This document shows positions 1 to 7,684 of a stretch of 38,947 bases of DNA, piece after piece. Where the stretch lies: positions 1-38,947 of the forward strand of contig CANGCO010000016.1 of assembly GCA_947452365.1 (NCBI GenBank). Direction: 5' to 3'. The translations under genes were made by a program, and so were the position numbers. This stretch comes from Caulobacteraceae bacterium. GTDB lineage: Bacteria > Pseudomonadota > Alphaproteobacteria > Caulobacterales > Caulobacteraceae. Every line of letters starts with the position of its first letter. Positions within the stretch are counted from its first letter, which is position 1. Under the pieces are notes generated by a model. It searched no databases. It was not told where the DNA came from and was given only the letters and a program-made list of their open reading frames with translations.

Positions 1-212
1 ACAATAATGTCGACCAGGCGCTGAAGGCGCTGAAGAAGAAGATGCAGCGCGAAGGCTCCTTCCGCGAAATGAAGCGTCACGTGCATTTCGAAAAGCCTTC
101 GGAAAAGCGCGCGCGTCAAAAGGCAGAAGCTGTGCGCCGGGCGCGCAAGCTGGCCCGCAAGCGCATGCAGCGTGAAGGCCTGATCGCCGCGCCGAAAAAA
201 CCTGTGAGATAG
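1..212 (+). CDS. rpsU: 30S ribosomal protein S21 (5' end missing)
   Basis: Open from base 3 to the TAG at 210-212, with the start outside the window; 69 residues are visible. The stretch [18 protein letters not shown] followed by FREMKRH is the S21 signature. The rest is a very basic Arg/Lys/Ala helix ending in AAPKKPVR, the longer C-terminal tail usual in alphaproteobacterial S21. S21 binds the small subunit near the anti-Shine-Dalgarno region and helps initiation. A strong hairpin and a Rho-independent terminator follow directly, so it appears to end its transcript. Identity is secure; only the N-terminal few residues are not seen. Confidence 0.95.
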   Translation, partial: NNVDQALKALKKKMQREGSFREMKRHVHFEKPSEKRARQKAEAVRRARKLARKRMQREGLIAAPKKPVR

Positions 213-222
213 AGCCGTTATT

Positions 223-245
223 GGGTGCCAAGGGTCTTGGCACCC
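223..245. other. Perfect 10-bp hairpin after rpsU
   Basis: Arms GGGTGCCAAG (223-232) and CTTGGCACCC (236-245) are perfect reverse complements around a 3-base loop, 10 bases after the rpsU stop. No T-run follows, so it may stabilise the 3' end or act with the terminator just downstream. Confidence 0.6.
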
Positions 246-264
246 GGGTCTAGATCCAAACAAG

Positions 265-291
265 GCCGCGCAGGACCCCTGCGCGGCTTTT
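265..291 (+). terminator. rpsU: Rho-independent terminator of rpsU
   Basis: Perfect 10-bp stem GCCGCGCAGG (265-274) with CCTGCGCGGC (278-287), loop ACC, then TTTT at 288-291. The same stem lies just past the minus-strand hydrolase stop (293-295) and may serve that convergent gene too. Confidence 0.85.
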
Positions 292-292
292 G

Positions 293-1243
293 CTATGAGC
301 GGTGGGCGGCCGCAGCCACTTCGTCAATCGCTTGAACAATATGGATGCAATAGGTCTGACCCAGCAGGGTGCTATGCGAGGCTTTTGCGACATGGTGCAC
401 AAAGCCAAAGCGCGATTCCAGCGCTGGTGTGGCCTGGATCTGCTTCCAGTCCTTGCGCGCATCTGTCACCGGACCCGCGGTCACGACGGCCACCGGCAGG
501 GCTGAATCCAGCTTGCCCATATCGCGGGCTTGTTCGGCGGCCTTGGCCCAAAGCGCGACCTCATCAGCGGCAGCACGATTATGAGCCCCTGAAGCAAAAG
601 CGCGGCGCTTTTCGGCGGAGGCTGCGGGCGGAAGACCGATCTTATCGGCAAGTCCGGTCAAGACCAGAGGCTTGAACAGGCCCATACTGGCGCCAAAGGC
701 CGCAACCCTGGAGGCGCGCGCAAACGCAGAGACAAAGCCGCTGACCGGCTTGAGCGTATTGGCAATCGGCGGCGCGGCATCGACCAGCACAAGTCCCGCC
801 ACTTTTTGCGGATTGCGCAGGGCAAACAGGGTGACATAGGCCCCCGCCATCGAATGGCCAACCAGGATAAACGGACCCGTCTCGTTTGCAGCGGTGAGCA
901 AGGCTTCCAGATCACGGCTTATGGCCAGCCCATCGCGCGGCCCAGTGACCATAGGCGAGGCGCCCAGACCTGCCCGGTCATAGGCGCAGGAGCGGATCCC
1001 CTTGGCCGTTAGGGCCGCTTGCACCGCGCCCCAATCGGCGGAAAATCCAAAGGCGCCGGCCTCAAACAGTACAGTTGGGGCGGCAGATGGCGTGCCTTCA
1101 CAGATCAGGTGCATTTGGCGACCCTGGCCAATATCGACCATTTGGCCGCGCATCTGGGCCGTATGGGCGGCGGCCGACATGACCCCGCCCAGAGCAATAT
1201 AACCTAGCACGGCAAGCACAGCCCCGGACACCAAACGCACCAT
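293..1243 (-). CDS. alpha/beta-fold hydrolase with N-terminal signal/anchor
   Basis: 316 residues from the ATG at 1243; a GTG three codons upstream is possible, but GGAG lies 8 bases before the ATG. Residues 1-25 form a hydrophobic signal or anchor, placing the enzyme in the periplasm or on the outer face of the inner membrane. The nucleophile elbow GHSMAG puts Ser at about 131. The late acid is probably Asp261 (AGPVTD) and the His is about 290 (KASHSTL). An oxyanion-type stretch, FEAGAFGFSADW, lies near residue 61. The family covers esterases, lipases and haloperoxidase-like hydrolases; nothing here fixes the substrate. It is convergent with rpsU and follows the MarR-type gene on the same strand, so co-transcription with the regulator is possible (55-base gap). 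Confidence 0.8.
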   Translation of the reverse strand: MVRLVSGAVLAVLGYIALGGVMSAAAHTAQMRGQMVDIGQGRQMHLICEGTPSAAPTVLFEAGAFGFSADWGAVQAALTAKGIRSCAYDRAGLGASPMVTGPRDGLAISRDLEALLTAANETGPFILVGHSMAGAYVTLFALRNPQKVAGLVLVDAAPPIANTLKPVSGFVSAFARASRVAAFGASMGLFKPLVLTGLADKIGLPPAASAEKRRAFASGAHNRAAADEVALWAKAAEQARDMGKLDSALPVAVVTAGPVTDARKDWKQIQATPALESRFGFVHHVAKASHSTLLGQTYCIHIVQAIDEVAAAAHRS

Positions 1244-1298
1244 TCCCCGCACTCCAAACCCCTAGCCTGACCTGATCCTAGACTGGCCAGATGGCAAA

Positions 1299-1862
1299 CT
1301 AGTTTGCCACGCCGACCAAGGCTTTTTTTAGCTTCTTCTTCTTTTTCTTATCGCCCTTATCCTTAGCCGGTTTGGCAGCCTTGAGTTTTTTGGGCTTTGC
1401 CACATTGGGCGCGGTCAGATCAGGGGCCGCCGCGGTCTCGACCAGGGCATGGAGCAATTTCAAAAACCCGTCGCGTTTTCCAGCCGGGATCTTGTCGAGT
1501 ATGCGTAGGTCCGCCTTCACGACCTTGGGCCGCAATGCCTCGAGCACTGAGCGGCCTTGGTCGGTTAGGGCCACCGTATTAGCGCGCGCATCGGTTTTCG
1601 AGCGCTGGCGGCTGAGGAGGGATTTTTCGGTCATGCGACTGACCATGTCGGCCAAGGTTGAGCGATCAATGCCGGTCATCTTGACCAGACTGGACTGTGT
1701 CAGGCCATCACCGGTGGCCGCAGCGGCGAGGACGGCAAATTGGCGCTGGGATACAGCCCCTGCGCCCGCTTCTTCGGCATAGATATCGAGGGCCAATTGC
1801 AGGGCGCGGTGCAGCATATGGCTGGGGGATTGGTCGAGTACAGACAAGACGGACTTGGACAT
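1299..1862 (-). CDS. MarR-family transcriptional regulator with lysine-rich tail
   Basis: 187 residues; ATG at 1862 with GGAGG about 6 bases upstream. Residues 35-110 form a winged helix: recognition region TGIDRSTLADMVSRM, then wing SRQRSKTDARANTVALTDQG. The DARAN..LT pattern is typical of MarR, as is the N-terminal helix with LQLALDIYAEEAG for dimerisation. After about residue 155 comes an unusual low-complexity basic tail, with about half of residues 157-180 lysine including a run of six, then LVGVAN. Such a tail could add nonspecific DNA binding, as in histone-like tails; that is inference. The downstream hydrolase is a likely target. Three CGTAT repeats upstream may be its own operator. 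Confidence 0.85.
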   Translation of the reverse strand: MSKSVLSVLDQSPSHMLHRALQLALDIYAEEAGAGAVSQRQFAVLAAAATGDGLTQSSLVKMTGIDRSTLADMVSRMTEKSLLSRQRSKTDARANTVALTDQGRSVLEALRPKVVKADLRILDKIPAGKRDGFLKLLHALVETAAAPDLTAPNVAKPKKLKAAKPAKDKGDKKKKKKLKKALVGVAN

Positions 1863-1898
1863 AAGGACCTCCGGACAGGGGCCGCAATCTGTGGCCCT

Positions 1899-1923
1899 AT
1901 ACGCATCATACGGTCAGTATACG
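1899..1923 (-). promoter_or_regulatory. Candidate MarR autoregulatory site: three CGTAT repeats
   Basis: On minus, CGTAT occurs at 1923-1919, 1912-1908 and 1903-1899 (spacing 11 and 9), 37-61 bases before the MarR start. ATAC-N5-GTAT at 1908-1920 is also a short inverted repeat, and TATGAT overlapping the middle copy resembles a -10 box. No convincing -35 was found. Operator role is inference. Confidence 0.35.
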
Positions 1924-1946
1924 TCGGTTTAACGACAGCTGCACCC

Positions 1947-2528
1947 TTAGGTTTTGTCGCTTGTTTCCCCCGGCGCATGTTTGAGCATTAAGGGCACCTG
2001 GCTTAGGGAAAACACGAGGGCCAGGATCTGCAAGCCGGGCATGCGAAACCAGATCCAGATCCCATCTGGCTGGGTGCGCCACACCGCCTCGTTCAAGACC
2101 GCCGTACACAAGAAAAACACCCCATAGCGCAGGGTTAGGGTGCGCCAGGCTGGATCAGGAAGCTTTAGGGCATCGCCCAATAGGGCCCTTAGCGGGTTCT
2201 TTTTCAGCCAGACCCCGCCCAGCATAACGCCCGCCAAGACCGCATTGATCACAGTCGGCTTAATCTTCACAAACCGGGTATCGTGAAACACCAGGGTCAA
2301 TGTACCAAAAATCAGGGCCGCTAGGCCTGCAAACAGGGGCATGGGGGCTATGCGGCGCTCGGCGATATAGCCGACGATTAGGGCAAGGCCCGAAGCGCCA
2401 ACCAGGGCCCAGGTTGCGGTCAAAAGATTGCGCGTGACCAGATAGCCGAGCAAAAAGGCCAGCGGCCCGGCATAATCAACGCCCGACCGGATCAGGCTGC
2501 GGGTCTTATCAGACAGGGGTTGGCTCAT
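1947..2528 (-). CDS. Inner-membrane septation protein, YciB/IspZ family
   Basis: 193 residues, start ATG at 2528 overlapping the ftsY stop by four bases (ATGA), so the two are translationally coupled. At least five hydrophobic segments are seen: DYAGPLAFLLGYLV, the ALVGASGLALIVGY region, the GLAALIFGTLTLVF region, INAVLAGVMLGGVWL, and LQILALVFSLSQVPLM. FKIKPT-like (here VKIKPTVINA), W at NEAVWR and the F..R..G pattern fit YciB/IspZ. The family affects cell-envelope and septum synthesis in enterics and Shigella. Position after ftsY is common in alphaproteobacteria. Family assignment is firm; the exact role here is unknown. Confidence 0.88.
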   Translation of the reverse strand: MSQPLSDKTRSLIRSGVDYAGPLAFLLGYLVTRNLLTATWALVGASGLALIVGYIAERRIAPMPLFAGLAALIFGTLTLVFHDTRFVKIKPTVINAVLAGVMLGGVWLKKNPLRALLGDALKLPDPAWRTLTLRYGVFFLCTAVLNEAVWRTQPDGIWIWFRMPGLQILALVFSLSQVPLMLKHAPGETSDKT

Positions 2529-3484
2529 GGGGTCTCCGATGGAGCTGGATCCAGGCCAACCAGGGACCTAGCGAAACTGACAGCGTCAAAGTCTTGCAGA
2601 TCGTCAATGCCCTCGCCGACCCCGATCAGCTTAAGCGGCGCATCCGAGGCCTGGGCAACCGGCACCAGAACGCCGCCGCGCGCTGTGCCATCAAGCTTGG
2701 TCATGACAATGCCCGTCACGCCAGCCGTATTGCCGAAAATGTTTTCCTGGGACAGGGCATTGCGTCCAACCGTGGCATCGAGCACGAGCAGGGTCTCATG
2801 CGGGGCATCGGGATCAAGTTTTTTCAGCACCCTCACGATCTTGAGCAATTCGTCCATCAGGCCGGTCTTGTTTTGCAAGCGCCCGGCCGTATCGATCAGC
2901 ACGACATCGAAATCGTCGCGCCTGGCCTGCTCAAGGGCGTCATAAGCAAGGCCTGCGGCATCGGCGCCTGTGCCGCGGGCCAAAAATCCAGCCCCGGCCC
3001 GATCCGCCCAGACCTTTAACTGTTCGACGGCGGCGGCGCGGAAGGTGTCGGCCGCCACAATCAGGACCCTGGCCCCCTTGGCGGTCAGGTTGGCGGCAAT
3101 CTTGCCAAGGGTTGTGGTCTTGCCAGAGCCATTGACCCCGACAAACAAGACGACATAGGGCCTTGGGCCGCTTAAGGGATCAAACCGCCCCTGCCGCGGC
3201 AAAAGCTCGGCGGCCAAGGCATCGGCTAGGGCCTGGCGTACCTCAATATCGCTGGCCGCCTTGCCAAATCTGGCCTTGCCAAAGGCGTGGGCAATGCGCG
3301 CGGCCGCCTTGGGGCCAAGATCGGCCTCGATCAACATGTCTTCTAGATCGCCGAGCAGGTCCTGATCGAGCGGCCTTTTGGCAATCACTGAGACCACTTG
3401 TTCGCCAATCTGTTTGGACGAACGCGATAGGCCCTGGGTTAGGCGCTGAAACCAGCCGATTGGTTTGGGGGCATTATCGGTCAT
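2525..3484 (-). CDS. ftsY: Signal recognition particle receptor FtsY
   Basis: 319 residues from ATG at 3484. The frame stays open further upstream, but that would run into the Rieske gene, and the conserved N domain begins here. The NG architecture is complete: N domain about 15-100 (LLGDLEDMLIEADLG), G1 P-loop GVNGSGKTTT (116-125), DTFRAAAVEQL (146-156), DTAGRLQN (198-205), TKLDGTARGG (262-271) and the closing GVGEGIDDLQDFD. The acidic A domain of E. coli FtsY is absent; the N-terminal extension is only about 10 residues, as in many alphaproteobacteria. It receives ribosome-SRP complexes at the membrane for co-translational insertion. It lies 22 bases after the Rieske gene and overlaps the YciB gene by four bases, suggesting an operon. 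Confidence 0.96.
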   Translation of the reverse strand: MTDNAPKPIGWFQRLTQGLSRSSKQIGEQVVSVIAKRPLDQDLLGDLEDMLIEADLGPKAAARIAHAFGKARFGKAASDIEVRQALADALAAELLPRQGRFDPLSGPRPYVVLFVGVNGSGKTTTLGKIAANLTAKGARVLIVAADTFRAAAVEQLKVWADRAGAGFLARGTGADAAGLAYDALEQARRDDFDVVLIDTAGRLQNKTGLMDELLKIVRVLKKLDPDAPHETLLVLDATVGRNALSQENIFGNTAGVTGIVMTKLDGTARGGVLVPVAQASDAPLKLIGVGEGIDDLQDFDAVSFARSLVGLDPAPSETP

Positions 3485-3506
3485 GAACGGTTTGGGGCCC
3501 CTAAGC

Positions 3507-4619
3507 CTAGCTGCGCCATTGTAAGATGGCGGCCTGAACCGGATTAATAAAGGCCCGGCCTTCTTTGCGGCTGGCGGCCCATTCGCGCTTAAGCGCCTGA
3601 TACCATTTGGCCTGGCGGTCGGCGTCGTCAATCCAGAGCAGGGCCGGGTCATATTTCAGGCCCATATTCTGCAAATTGACCATATGGCCATCTTGGCGCA
3701 GGAAGGCCCGAGCGCCGGCGGCAAAAAACGGGGCGATAAAGCCAAAGACCGGATGGTCTGACCAGACAATCTGGGTGATCTGGGTCTTGTCCTGGGCCAT
3801 TGGCGTCAGGCAGGTCAGGGACAGGACCTGGCGCTTGCCGACGGTAATGTGTTCCCAGCGCATGCCGGGAAGGCGGAAAGTGATCTCGGTCAGGGGCTCG
3901 CCGCCCAATATGGCATAGGCGCGGCTGTTTTTGGACGGCGCGTGCCGAACCATGGCAAAGCCGGCATCGGTCGGCTCAAAACGCTTGGCCTTGGCATGCT
4001 GGCTCTTGGCCGAACGCCACCACCATTGCGCATGCACATAGGGCCCATGCGCGGGGTCCATGAGGCCCACCACAGCATGGTCAATATGCACGTCAAACAC
4101 CATCTGATCGACCAGTTTGGGCTTGCCGCCGACAACGCCTGGAAAAACCGGCGGCGCATGGTCGGGCTCGGCCTCGCTGCGCGGATCTGTGGCCATCCAG
4201 ATAAAGACTAGGCCTTGGGTTTCCTGAACTGGAAACCGTCGCACCTTAATGCGCTCTAGCTCTAGGCCCTGGCCCTCGACCATGGACGGGATCTTGCTAC
4301 AGACGCCGTCGGTGCGAAATAGCCAGCCATGATAGGGGCATTCCACCGCCTCGGCCCCAGCATCATCGCGCGTTAGGCGGCCAGCCGACAGGGGCGCTGC
4401 CCTATGCGGGCAAATGTCGCGCAGGCCATAGACCTGTCCCGCCAGGGTGCGGCCAATCAAGACCGGCTCGCCCAAGATCTCAAACCGCTGAAGTTTGCCA
4501 GGCTTTAAGGCCGACCCAAGGGCGGCAAAATACCAGGCATCCAGTACAAAGCCCTGGCCAAACCCAGCCCGGGCATCGGGGCGGCCAGCATTGGAGGTCA
4601 GGGTGGTCGGCTTGGTCAT
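3507..4619 (-). CDS. Rieske [2Fe-2S] ring-hydroxylating oxygenase, alpha-subunit type
   Basis: 370 residues from ATG at 4619; a TTG 12 codons upstream is less likely. The Rieske domain spans about 25-145 with ligands C70-P-H72 (DICPHRAAPL) and C94-P-Y-H97 (ECPYHGW). The mononuclear iron site reads D188-PA-H191-GPYV-H196, the expected D-x2-H-x4-H pattern, with the remaining ligand expected downstream. The C-terminal part is SRPBCC-like and ends in QAAILQWRS. Such enzymes take electrons from a separate reductase to hydroxylate or demethylate hydrophobic rings, sterols or carotenoid-like substrates; the substrate cannot be told here. No reductase or ferredoxin gene lies nearby. The end is 22 bases from the ftsY start on the same strand. 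Confidence 0.85.
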   Translation of the reverse strand: MTKPTTLTSNAGRPDARAGFGQGFVLDAWYFAALGSALKPGKLQRFEILGEPVLIGRTLAGQVYGLRDICPHRAAPLSAGRLTRDDAGAEAVECPYHGWLFRTDGVCSKIPSMVEGQGLELERIKVRRFPVQETQGLVFIWMATDPRSEAEPDHAPPVFPGVVGGKPKLVDQMVFDVHIDHAVVGLMDPAHGPYVHAQWWWRSAKSQHAKAKRFEPTDAGFAMVRHAPSKNSRAYAILGGEPLTEITFRLPGMRWEHITVGKRQVLSLTCLTPMAQDKTQITQIVWSDHPVFGFIAPFFAAGARAFLRQDGHMVNLQNMGLKYDPALLWIDDADRQAKWYQALKREWAASRKEGRAFINPVQAAILQWRS

Positions 4620-4671
4620 GGCGTCAGACTTACCTTGATGCTGCGTCCCCGCCAAGGCCTGTCCCTAATGC

Positions 4672-4710
4672 CAAGACCAAGTCTTGTAATCTACCTTTGG
4701 CTGCTATACT
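4672..4710 (+). promoter_or_regulatory. Candidate promoter region of the aminotransferase operon
   Basis: TATACT at 4705-4710 is a good -10 box; the -35 is poor (TTGTAA at 4684-4689, spacer 15). An inverted repeat CAAGAC-CAA-GTCTTG (4672-4686) overlaps the -35 and could be an operator. The region separates the divergent Rieske and aminotransferase genes. Confidence 0.35.
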
Positions 4711-4771
4711 GGTTATGCACTAATAGGGCCTCGGCTCGAACCTAGATAAGCGCTTTACGGGTGGTTTTTCG

Positions 4772-5935
4772 ATGACGGTATCGGCCAAGCTTGACACAGC
4801 GCCCTTGGCCGATCGGACAGCGGCCAGCCGCGCCAAAATACCCGTTATGCAGCCGCTCTTGCCGACGGCCGAGGCAATACTCCCCTATTTGCGCGAGATT
4901 GATGCCAATCGCTGGTACAGCAATTTTGGTCCCCTCGCCTTTCGGTTTGAAGAGCGGTTGGCGGCGCTGTTTGGCGTCAATCCGGCCTGTATAATGACCA
5001 TGTCCAATGGCACCTCGGCACTGTCGGTCCTGCTTCGGGCCTTGAATGTGCCAGCCGGCGGGGTGTGTGTTATGCCGTCCTGGACCTTTGCGGCTACGGC
5101 GGCAGCGGCGGTTGAGGTGGGCCTGACCCCGCATTTTGTCGATGTCGATGAGGCCAGTTGGTGCCTAGAGCCTGAGGCCCTGAGGCAGCAACTCCCCCTG
5201 ATCCCCGGCAAGGTGGCGGCGGTGATTGTGGTCGCCACTTTTGGCGCGCCGGTCGATGTGGCGCGCTGGGATGACTTTACCGAGGCCACGGGCGTTCCGG
5301 TGATTATTGATGGGGCCGCGGCCTTTGACACCCTGCTTCAGGTCCCCGGCACCAAGCTTGGCCGCACCCCGGTGATGGTCAGCCTGCATGCGACCAAGAC
5401 CTTTGGCATTGGTGAGGGCGGCATGGTGATCAGCCAAAACAAGCCCCTCCTGCATATAGCCCGCCAGCTTTGCAATTTTGGCTTTACGGCCAATCGCGAG
5501 ATTGTCCTGCCAGGGGTCAATTCCAAGCTTAGCGAATATTCCGCTGCCATTGGACTGGCGGCCCTGGATGATTGGCCACAAAAGCGCGCCCAGTGGGCCC
5601 AGCTTACCCAATGGTACATAGAGGCCTTTGCCGCCTGCGGTCAGGCGGGCCTTAGGCCTTGGCTGCATAATGACTGGGTCAGTTCGGTGTGCAATGTTTA
5701 TGTACCAAGCAGTAATCTAGACACCCTGATCGAGCAATTGGGCTATGCCCAGATCGAGGCGCGCAAATGGTGGGTTAAGGCCTGCCATCAACAGCCCGCC
5801 TATGCCCACCATCCGCGCTTTGCCCTGCCCGTGACCGAACGCATGGTCGGCCGCGTTCTGGCCCTGCCATTTTCCGTGGATATGGCCAGAGACGATGTCA
5901 CCTACGTGGTCGACCGCTTTAGCAGCCTATTTTAA
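4772..5935 (+). CDS. DegT/DnrJ/EryC1/StrS-family PLP aminotransferase
   Basis: 387 residues, ATG at 4772. It has the sugar aminotransferase layout: N-terminal RWYSNFGPLAFRFEERLA, the nucleotide-contact TMSNGTSAL (76-84), IIDGAAAFD (178-186, where Asp180 binds the PLP ring), the Schiff-base lysine K209 in SLHATKTFGIGEGG, and the C-terminal FALPVTERMVGRVLALPF typical of the family. Members transaminate keto-sugars on nucleotide carriers, for example in amino-sugar synthesis for O-antigen, capsule or protein glycans; a few act on other keto substrates. It heads a plus-strand run with a methyltransferase and an acyltransferase, which suits an N-acylated, methylated amino sugar (inference). The substrate is not determined. 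Confidence 0.88.
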   Translation: MTVSAKLDTAPLADRTAASRAKIPVMQPLLPTAEAILPYLREIDANRWYSNFGPLAFRFEERLAALFGVNPACIMTMSNGTSALSVLLRALNVPAGGVCVMPSWTFAATAAAAVEVGLTPHFVDVDEASWCLEPEALRQQLPLIPGKVAAVIVVATFGAPVDVARWDDFTEATGVPVIIDGAAAFDTLLQVPGTKLGRTPVMVSLHATKTFGIGEGGMVISQNKPLLHIARQLCNFGFTANREIVLPGVNSKLSEYSAAIGLAALDDWPQKRAQWAQLTQWYIEAFAACGQAGLRPWLHNDWVSSVCNVYVPSSNLDTLIEQLGYAQIEARKWWVKACHQQPAYAHHPRFALPVTERMVGRVLALPFSVDMARDDVTYVVDRFSSLF

Positions 5936-5954
5936 TCCGTTTAGAAAGCCCGAA

Positions 5955-7067
5955 ATGTCCCCGGTAACCCTGGTCTTTCCGTCTTCCATGATGCAGTCGC
6001 ACGCCTTTACCCGCCTGGCCAAGGCGCGCGGCGACCGGGTGATTGCGGCGTCTTCTGTTAAGGCCGACGAGACCGCCAAGCATTATGACTATTGGGTCTA
6101 TCTGCCCTCCATGTATGACCCGAGCTTTGGTGAGGCGCTTGCGGATTTGATCGCATCTGAGGGGATCACGCATTTTTATACGCCGCACATGGTTATTCAT
6201 CCGGCGGTCAAGGCGCTGGTTGCCAGAGAGTCTTTACCGATTACCGTCTGCGAGGATCCGATTGAGACCCTTCAAGGACAGTATCGCGACGTATTTGCTC
6301 ACGCTCAATCTGCCGCGCCCTTTATTCGCGCGATCAGTGGGTTTGACCTGCCAGAGGCACTTGTGGCCTCACTGTTTCATTTTGGCGAGCAAATCTATGG
6401 CCAGACCAGTGAGACCAAGATTGCCGCCATGGCTGCGGTTTGTGCAATCGCCCCAAAAGGGGACTTGATTGAGATCGGGTCGGCTTGGGGACGTAGCGCC
6501 TTTGTCCTTGCGACATTGGCGGCACATTTTGACACTGGGAACCTGCTTTGTATCGACCCCTGGGCAGTGGAAATTGCCCACCAGAGTAGTGATCAAGAAT
6601 ACTTGACCCAAGCCATTGGCGCCATGGATTGGGAGGCGACGTTTCAGGCGTTTTTAATCCATATGTTGCCGTTTGGTCGGCGCGTGAATTATCTGCGATC
6701 AACCTCGGCCCAGGTTGCCGCGCTTTACCGGCACTCAAACCCGGCTGTCTCGTCAGAACTTGGCACCACCTCCTATACGGGGCGCGCTGCGGTCATCCAT
6801 ATTGATGGCAATCATGGCCTTGAATGCATTGAAGAGGATTGCCGCTTATGGCGACCCTGCCTCTTGCCGGGTGGATGGTTGATTATTGATGATTATGTTT
6901 GGGAGCATGGAACAGGCCCGCAGCAGGTCGGCGATGCCTTGATCGAAAACGAGCGGGCAAACATCGCATGTGCATTTGTGGCCGGGAAGGCCCTGTTCAT
7001 AAGGTTTAAGGCGGACGCGGTGCGCGAGCGCCTGCACAGTTTCGTCGATTCGGGGGCGATATCATGA
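5955..7067 (+). CDS. Two-domain class I SAM methyltransferase
   Basis: 370 residues from ATG at 5955. An earlier ATG at 5895 lies inside the aminotransferase gene, so the later start is preferred. Residues 1-110 form an alpha/beta segment (TLVFPSSMMQSHAFTRLAKA, then DYWVYLPSMYD and EGITHFYTPHM) resembling the pre-ATP-grasp domain in front of some ligases, but no ATP-grasp domain follows. Residues 165-340 are a class I methyltransferase: motif I DLIEIGSAWGRSAF (170-183), acidic LLCIDPW (Asp201), then IHIDGNH and LPGGWLIIDDY, as in the Methyltransf_24 and cephalosporin-hydroxylase-like groups. The stop overlaps the next start by ATGA. The acceptor is probably a sugar or glycan given the neighbours (inference). 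Confidence 0.75.
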   Translation: MSPVTLVFPSSMMQSHAFTRLAKARGDRVIAASSVKADETAKHYDYWVYLPSMYDPSFGEALADLIASEGITHFYTPHMVIHPAVKALVARESLPITVCEDPIETLQGQYRDVFAHAQSAAPFIRAISGFDLPEALVASLFHFGEQIYGQTSETKIAAMAAVCAIAPKGDLIEIGSAWGRSAFVLATLAAHFDTGNLLCIDPWAVEIAHQSSDQEYLTQAIGAMDWEATFQAFLIHMLPFGRRVNYLRSTSAQVAALYRHSNPAVSSELGTTSYTGRAAVIHIDGNHGLECIEEDCRLWRPCLLPGGWLIIDDYVWEHGTGPQQVGDALIENERANIACAFVAGKALFIRFKADAVRERLHSFVDSGAIS

Positions 7068-7684
7068 TGCGTAATCGCGCGAGCTCTCAGCCCGGCAATC
7101 CTTTTGACCCCGGCTATTTCACGTCAGACGAGCTAGTGGGCCTGGGCTTCAAAAGCATCGGTCGAAATGTCAAGATTGCCAAGAACTGCACCATTATTGG
7201 TCTGCACAATGTTTCGATCGGATCGAATGTGCGCATAGATGGATACAGTGTGCTCGCGGCGCACTCCGGATACCTCGATATCGGAAGCTATATCCATATT
7301 GCCGGCGGCGGCCATTTGAGTTGTGCTGGCGGCATTACAATTTCAGATTTTTGCAACCTTTCGCAAGGCGTGCGGATTTATTCTGTTTCAGATGACTATA
7401 GCGGCGCGTCTTTGACCAATCCGACCATACCGGCCCAGTATCTGAACCTTACCAAGGCCCCGGTTCAGCTCGGACGTCATGTGATTATTGGGTCAGGCAG
7501 CGTCGTGCTCCCAGGCGCAAGGATCGGCGAGAGCACCGCCATTGGTGCCCTGTCTCTCGTCAACACGTCGCTGGCCGCATGGGGCATTTATGCGGGAACG
7601 CCGACGCGATGGATCAAGGCGCGGTCGAAAGACCTGCTGCGGCTTGAGGCGCAGTTATCCTTGGCCGATAACCCACTAGGCTAG
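7064..7684 (+). CDS. Left-handed beta-helix (hexapeptide repeat) acyltransferase
   Basis: 206 residues, translationally coupled to the methyltransferase (ATGA overlap at 7064-7067). Hexapeptide-type repeats run from about 35 to 120 and 145 to 185: NVKIAKNCTIIG, NVSIGSNVRIDG, YLDIGSYIHIAGG, GITISDFCNLSQGVRI, then HVIIGSGSVVLPGARIGES and the closing GIYAGTPTRWIKAR, which is the usual end of CysE/LacA/WbbJ-type trimeric O- or N-acetyltransferases. An inserted loop (about 125-145, YSGASLTNPTIPAQYLNL) holds the acceptor site in such enzymes. The active-site His expected near the subunit interface is not obvious; HSGY near residue 67 is a candidate. With the upstream aminotransferase it could acylate an amino sugar. 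Its last four bases overlap the end of the convergent GT41 gene. Confidence 0.85.
   Translation: MMRNRASSQPGNPFDPGYFTSDELVGLGFKSIGRNVKIAKNCTIIGLHNVSIGSNVRIDGYSVLAAHSGYLDIGSYIHIAGGGHLSCAGGITISDFCNLSQGVRIYSVSDDYSGASLTNPTIPAQYLNLTKAPVQLGRHVIIGSGSVVLPGARIGESTAIGALSLVNTSLAAWGIYAGTPTRWIKARSKDLLRLEAQLSLADNPLG

Noticed and set aside
1906-2109. Short overlapping frames on both strands of the MarR/YciB gap
   Set aside because: They are shadow frames in GC-rich DNA with no ribosome binding sites; the spacer shows only the CGTAT repeats.
3485-3652. Longer ftsY beginning at 3652
   Set aside because: The extra 56 residues overlap the Rieske gene and do not resemble any FtsY N-terminus; the ATG at 3484 starts just before the conserved N domain.
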